Part shown: piece by piece, positions 13,621 to 15,071 of the stretch
Layout of the letters: each line of letters begins with the position of its first letter
Numbering within the stretch: the first letter of the stretch is position 1
Source: JANQLU01 sp964434955
GTDB lineage: Bacteria; Planctomycetota; Planctomycetia; Pirellulales; Pirellulaceae
DNA: 15,071 nt
Direction: 5' to 3'
Assembly (NCBI GenBank): GCA_964434955.1
Contig: CAYSXI010000131.1
Coordinates: 1 to 15,071 of the forward strand
Position numbers and translations under genes: made by a program
The notes under the pieces: model-generated
Database searches by the model: none
Seen by the model: the letters and a program-made list of their open reading frames with translations, nothing else
Told to the model about the DNA's origin: nothing

Positions 13621-15071
13621 TTGCCGAGTTTCCGCCTGATCCATCTGATCATGTTGGTCATTTTGGTCGCGTGTTTGTTAGCAGCTTTTGAACAAGCGCG
13701 CACATTTCGCAAGAACCTGTCTGCCAGCCTTGCAACAGGCCCCACGGTCGCCGTTTCCAATGACGGAACACGTATCGCCATTCAATATTTCGCTGGGCGA
13801 ATTGATCTCTACGATCAGAACCTGAAACGTCAAAAGCGAATCACGATAAGTGATCCCGAATCGCCTATTCACTCGTATGTATTTTCGGCCGAGGATTCGA
13901 ACTGGTTGTATTGCTTCTATCCGCGCCTCATCGACGGCGGCGAATGCTATGTGCTATCCAAGTTCAATCTGAACACCCAAGACAGTCAGGATCTTTGGCG
14001 ATTACCCGAAGATCAGATTTCCTGGATCTCCCTTACCGATCGCCGTTTGACGTGGATCACCCCAAGTCATCAGCTGCGATTCGTGAATCTGGACTTGAGT
14101 CAAGATTCACTCGGCGACCAGGTCGTTGAGTTTCCAGTGGACCGGTCGAAATTCAATTTGCTGGCGTTGGGCCGAAGCCAGGTCAGCATTGATTCCGACC
14201 GATTTTTCGAACCGGCTCAACTGAGTTTCGAATGGCTGCACATTGACGTGTTTACCGGCCAAACCGAAACCATTGAAAACCAGAACGACATTCTGATCGT
14301 AGAGAAGCCCGAACGGCTTACGTCCAAAGACGGAAACTATTTCCTGAATCCGGGCAAAAGCAAACGAAAACCCGCTTGGCTCGACAAACAGTACAGCTAC
14401 CTTTCTGACGAGTCGTTCGAAAAAGGATTGATGATTTTTCATTCGACTCGCGAAACCGGACAAGCTTGGTCGGATCAACAGGTTTCATTTGCGTGGCGAC
14501 AACCGATGGTCATTCATCATGGTGCCAATCACTATTTGTTTCGTGGCCACCATGGCAAAGTCAAAGTTCACGAAAAAGCCGGCGATCGGGAAGTTGGCAG
14601 TTTCGATTTGAGCGTAAATCATTCCGACTTTTTTGATGCCGATTTTATCCCCGGGTCCGAACAGGTCGTTGTGGTTGCCAGTGAATCGAAAAAGGGTTCC
14701 ATTCTGCATGACATCGACCCTTCGGTTTTCGTAATTGATTACACTCGCGGCGAAATCTTGCTCGAGACCAAACGACCGAATCGTGAAAAGCCGCTCGCAA
14801 TTTTCTTAATGGTTGTGTCGTTTTTCATCGCAATCCTCATGGGACGATTCGCGACTCAACCATCTGAGAAGATCACGAACTCCGTCAAATTCCTGCAGAC
14901 GCTGGCCCGAATCATTGTGCCCTTGATTGCGACTGGAATTCTCGGCATCGTCTACTACTACCTATTCAACGACGCCGAACTGACTTTAATGAACCAAGTC
15001 ATCCTGGGACTCACATGGACAGTGTCGCTTGTGATTCTGTTTGCCGCCTTCCTCAAGATGAAATCGTCTGC
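13621..15071 (+). CDS. Multi-pass membrane protein of unknown function, partial at the right edge
   Basis: The frame is open from the TTG at 13621 to the end of the window (483 codons). It encodes an N-terminal membrane helix (about 6-23), a long domain of about 360 residues outside the cytoplasm, then three further helices (about 392-408, 430-449 and 460-479). The large domain has short beta-like repeats (TVAVSNDGTRIAIQYF, FSAEDSNWLYCFYP) that recall WD40/propeller-type sensors, but no motif is clear enough to name a family. It starts 46 bp after the sugar isomerase gene and may share its transcript. The C-terminus is missing. It could be a planctomycete surface or transport-associated protein; this is not established. 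Confidence 0.8.
   Translation, partial: MPSFRLIHLIMLVILVACLLAAFEQARTFRKNLSASLATGPTVAVSNDGTRIAIQYFAGRIDLYDQNLKRQKRITISDPESPIHSYVFSAEDSNWLYCFYPRLIDGGECYVLSKFNLNTQDSQDLWRLPEDQISWISLTDRRLTWITPSHQLRFVNLDLSQDSLGDQVVEFPVDRSKFNLLALGRSQVSIDSDRFFEPAQLSFEWLHIDVFTGQTETIENQNDILIVEKPERLTSKDGNYFLNPGKSKRKPAWLDKQYSYLSDESFEKGLMIFHSTRETGQAWSDQQVSFAWRQPMVIHHGANHYLFRGHHGKVKVHEKAGDREVGSFDLSVNHSDFFDADFIPGSEQVVVVASESKKGSILHDIDPSVFVIDYTRGEILLETKRPNREKPLAIFLMVVSFFIAILMGRFATQPSEKITNSVKFLQTLARIIVPLIATGILGIVYYYLFNDAELTLMNQVILGLTWTVSLVILFAAFLKMKSS

Overview
The window looks like chromosomal DNA of a planctomycete, probably of the Pirellulaceae (Rhodopirellula/Blastopirellula-like). The reasons are a roughly 50% GC composition, many secreted or membrane proteins of unknown function, a Ser/Thr kinase with a single membrane anchor, a Tat-exported sugar isomerase/epimerase-like protein, LRR proteins of the planctomycete type, and several small conserved-looking proteins that I associate with this phylum. 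This assignment rests on recognition of protein families, not on a database search. No tRNA, rRNA, CRISPR array, transposase or phage gene was seen.

Layout. Positions 1-128 hold a nested inverted repeat cut by the window edge. Next comes a divergent pair: a membrane protein with a degenerate thioredoxin-like domain (minus, 142-801) and the tRNA hydroxylase MiaE (plus, 919-1494). Two secreted proteins follow on the plus strand: an Ntn-type linear amide hydrolase (1662-2774, with a clear terminator) and an unknown secreted protein (3013-4068). A minus-strand run covers 4078-6694. In transcription order it encodes a small two-CxxC protein, a membrane-anchored SNase-like protein with lost catalytic residues, 3-isopropylmalate dehydrogenase LeuB with its own promoter, and a small LRR protein 22 bp behind leuB. 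After about 0.5 kb without a gene comes an HNH endonuclease-family gene (plus, 7206-7883). Next are a 7Fe ferredoxin FdxA (minus) and, divergent from it, a stand-alone sigma-70 region 2-like protein (plus).

The right part holds a minus-strand cluster: a Ser/Thr kinase (12311 to 10758), a conserved small protein (10610 to 10098) and a lipoprotein (10072 to 9134). Convergent to it is the sigma-like gene. Upstream of the kinase is a small CxxC ORF (12594 to 12415). Divergent from that are the Tat-signal sugar isomerase/epimerase-family gene (12645-13574) and a multi-pass membrane protein that starts at a TTG behind a strong Shine-Dalgarno site (13621) and runs off the window.

How the genes work together: most look like ordinary housekeeping (LeuB in leucine synthesis, MiaE in tRNA modification, FdxA in electron transfer) or surface functions. 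The parts with most room for new biology are the kinase/small protein/lipoprotein cluster with the neighbouring sigma-region-2-only protein, the inactive-looking SNase protein, the LeuB with an NADP-type cofactor motif, and the palindromic repeat at the left edge. I see no clear defence system or other obviously new multi-gene system.
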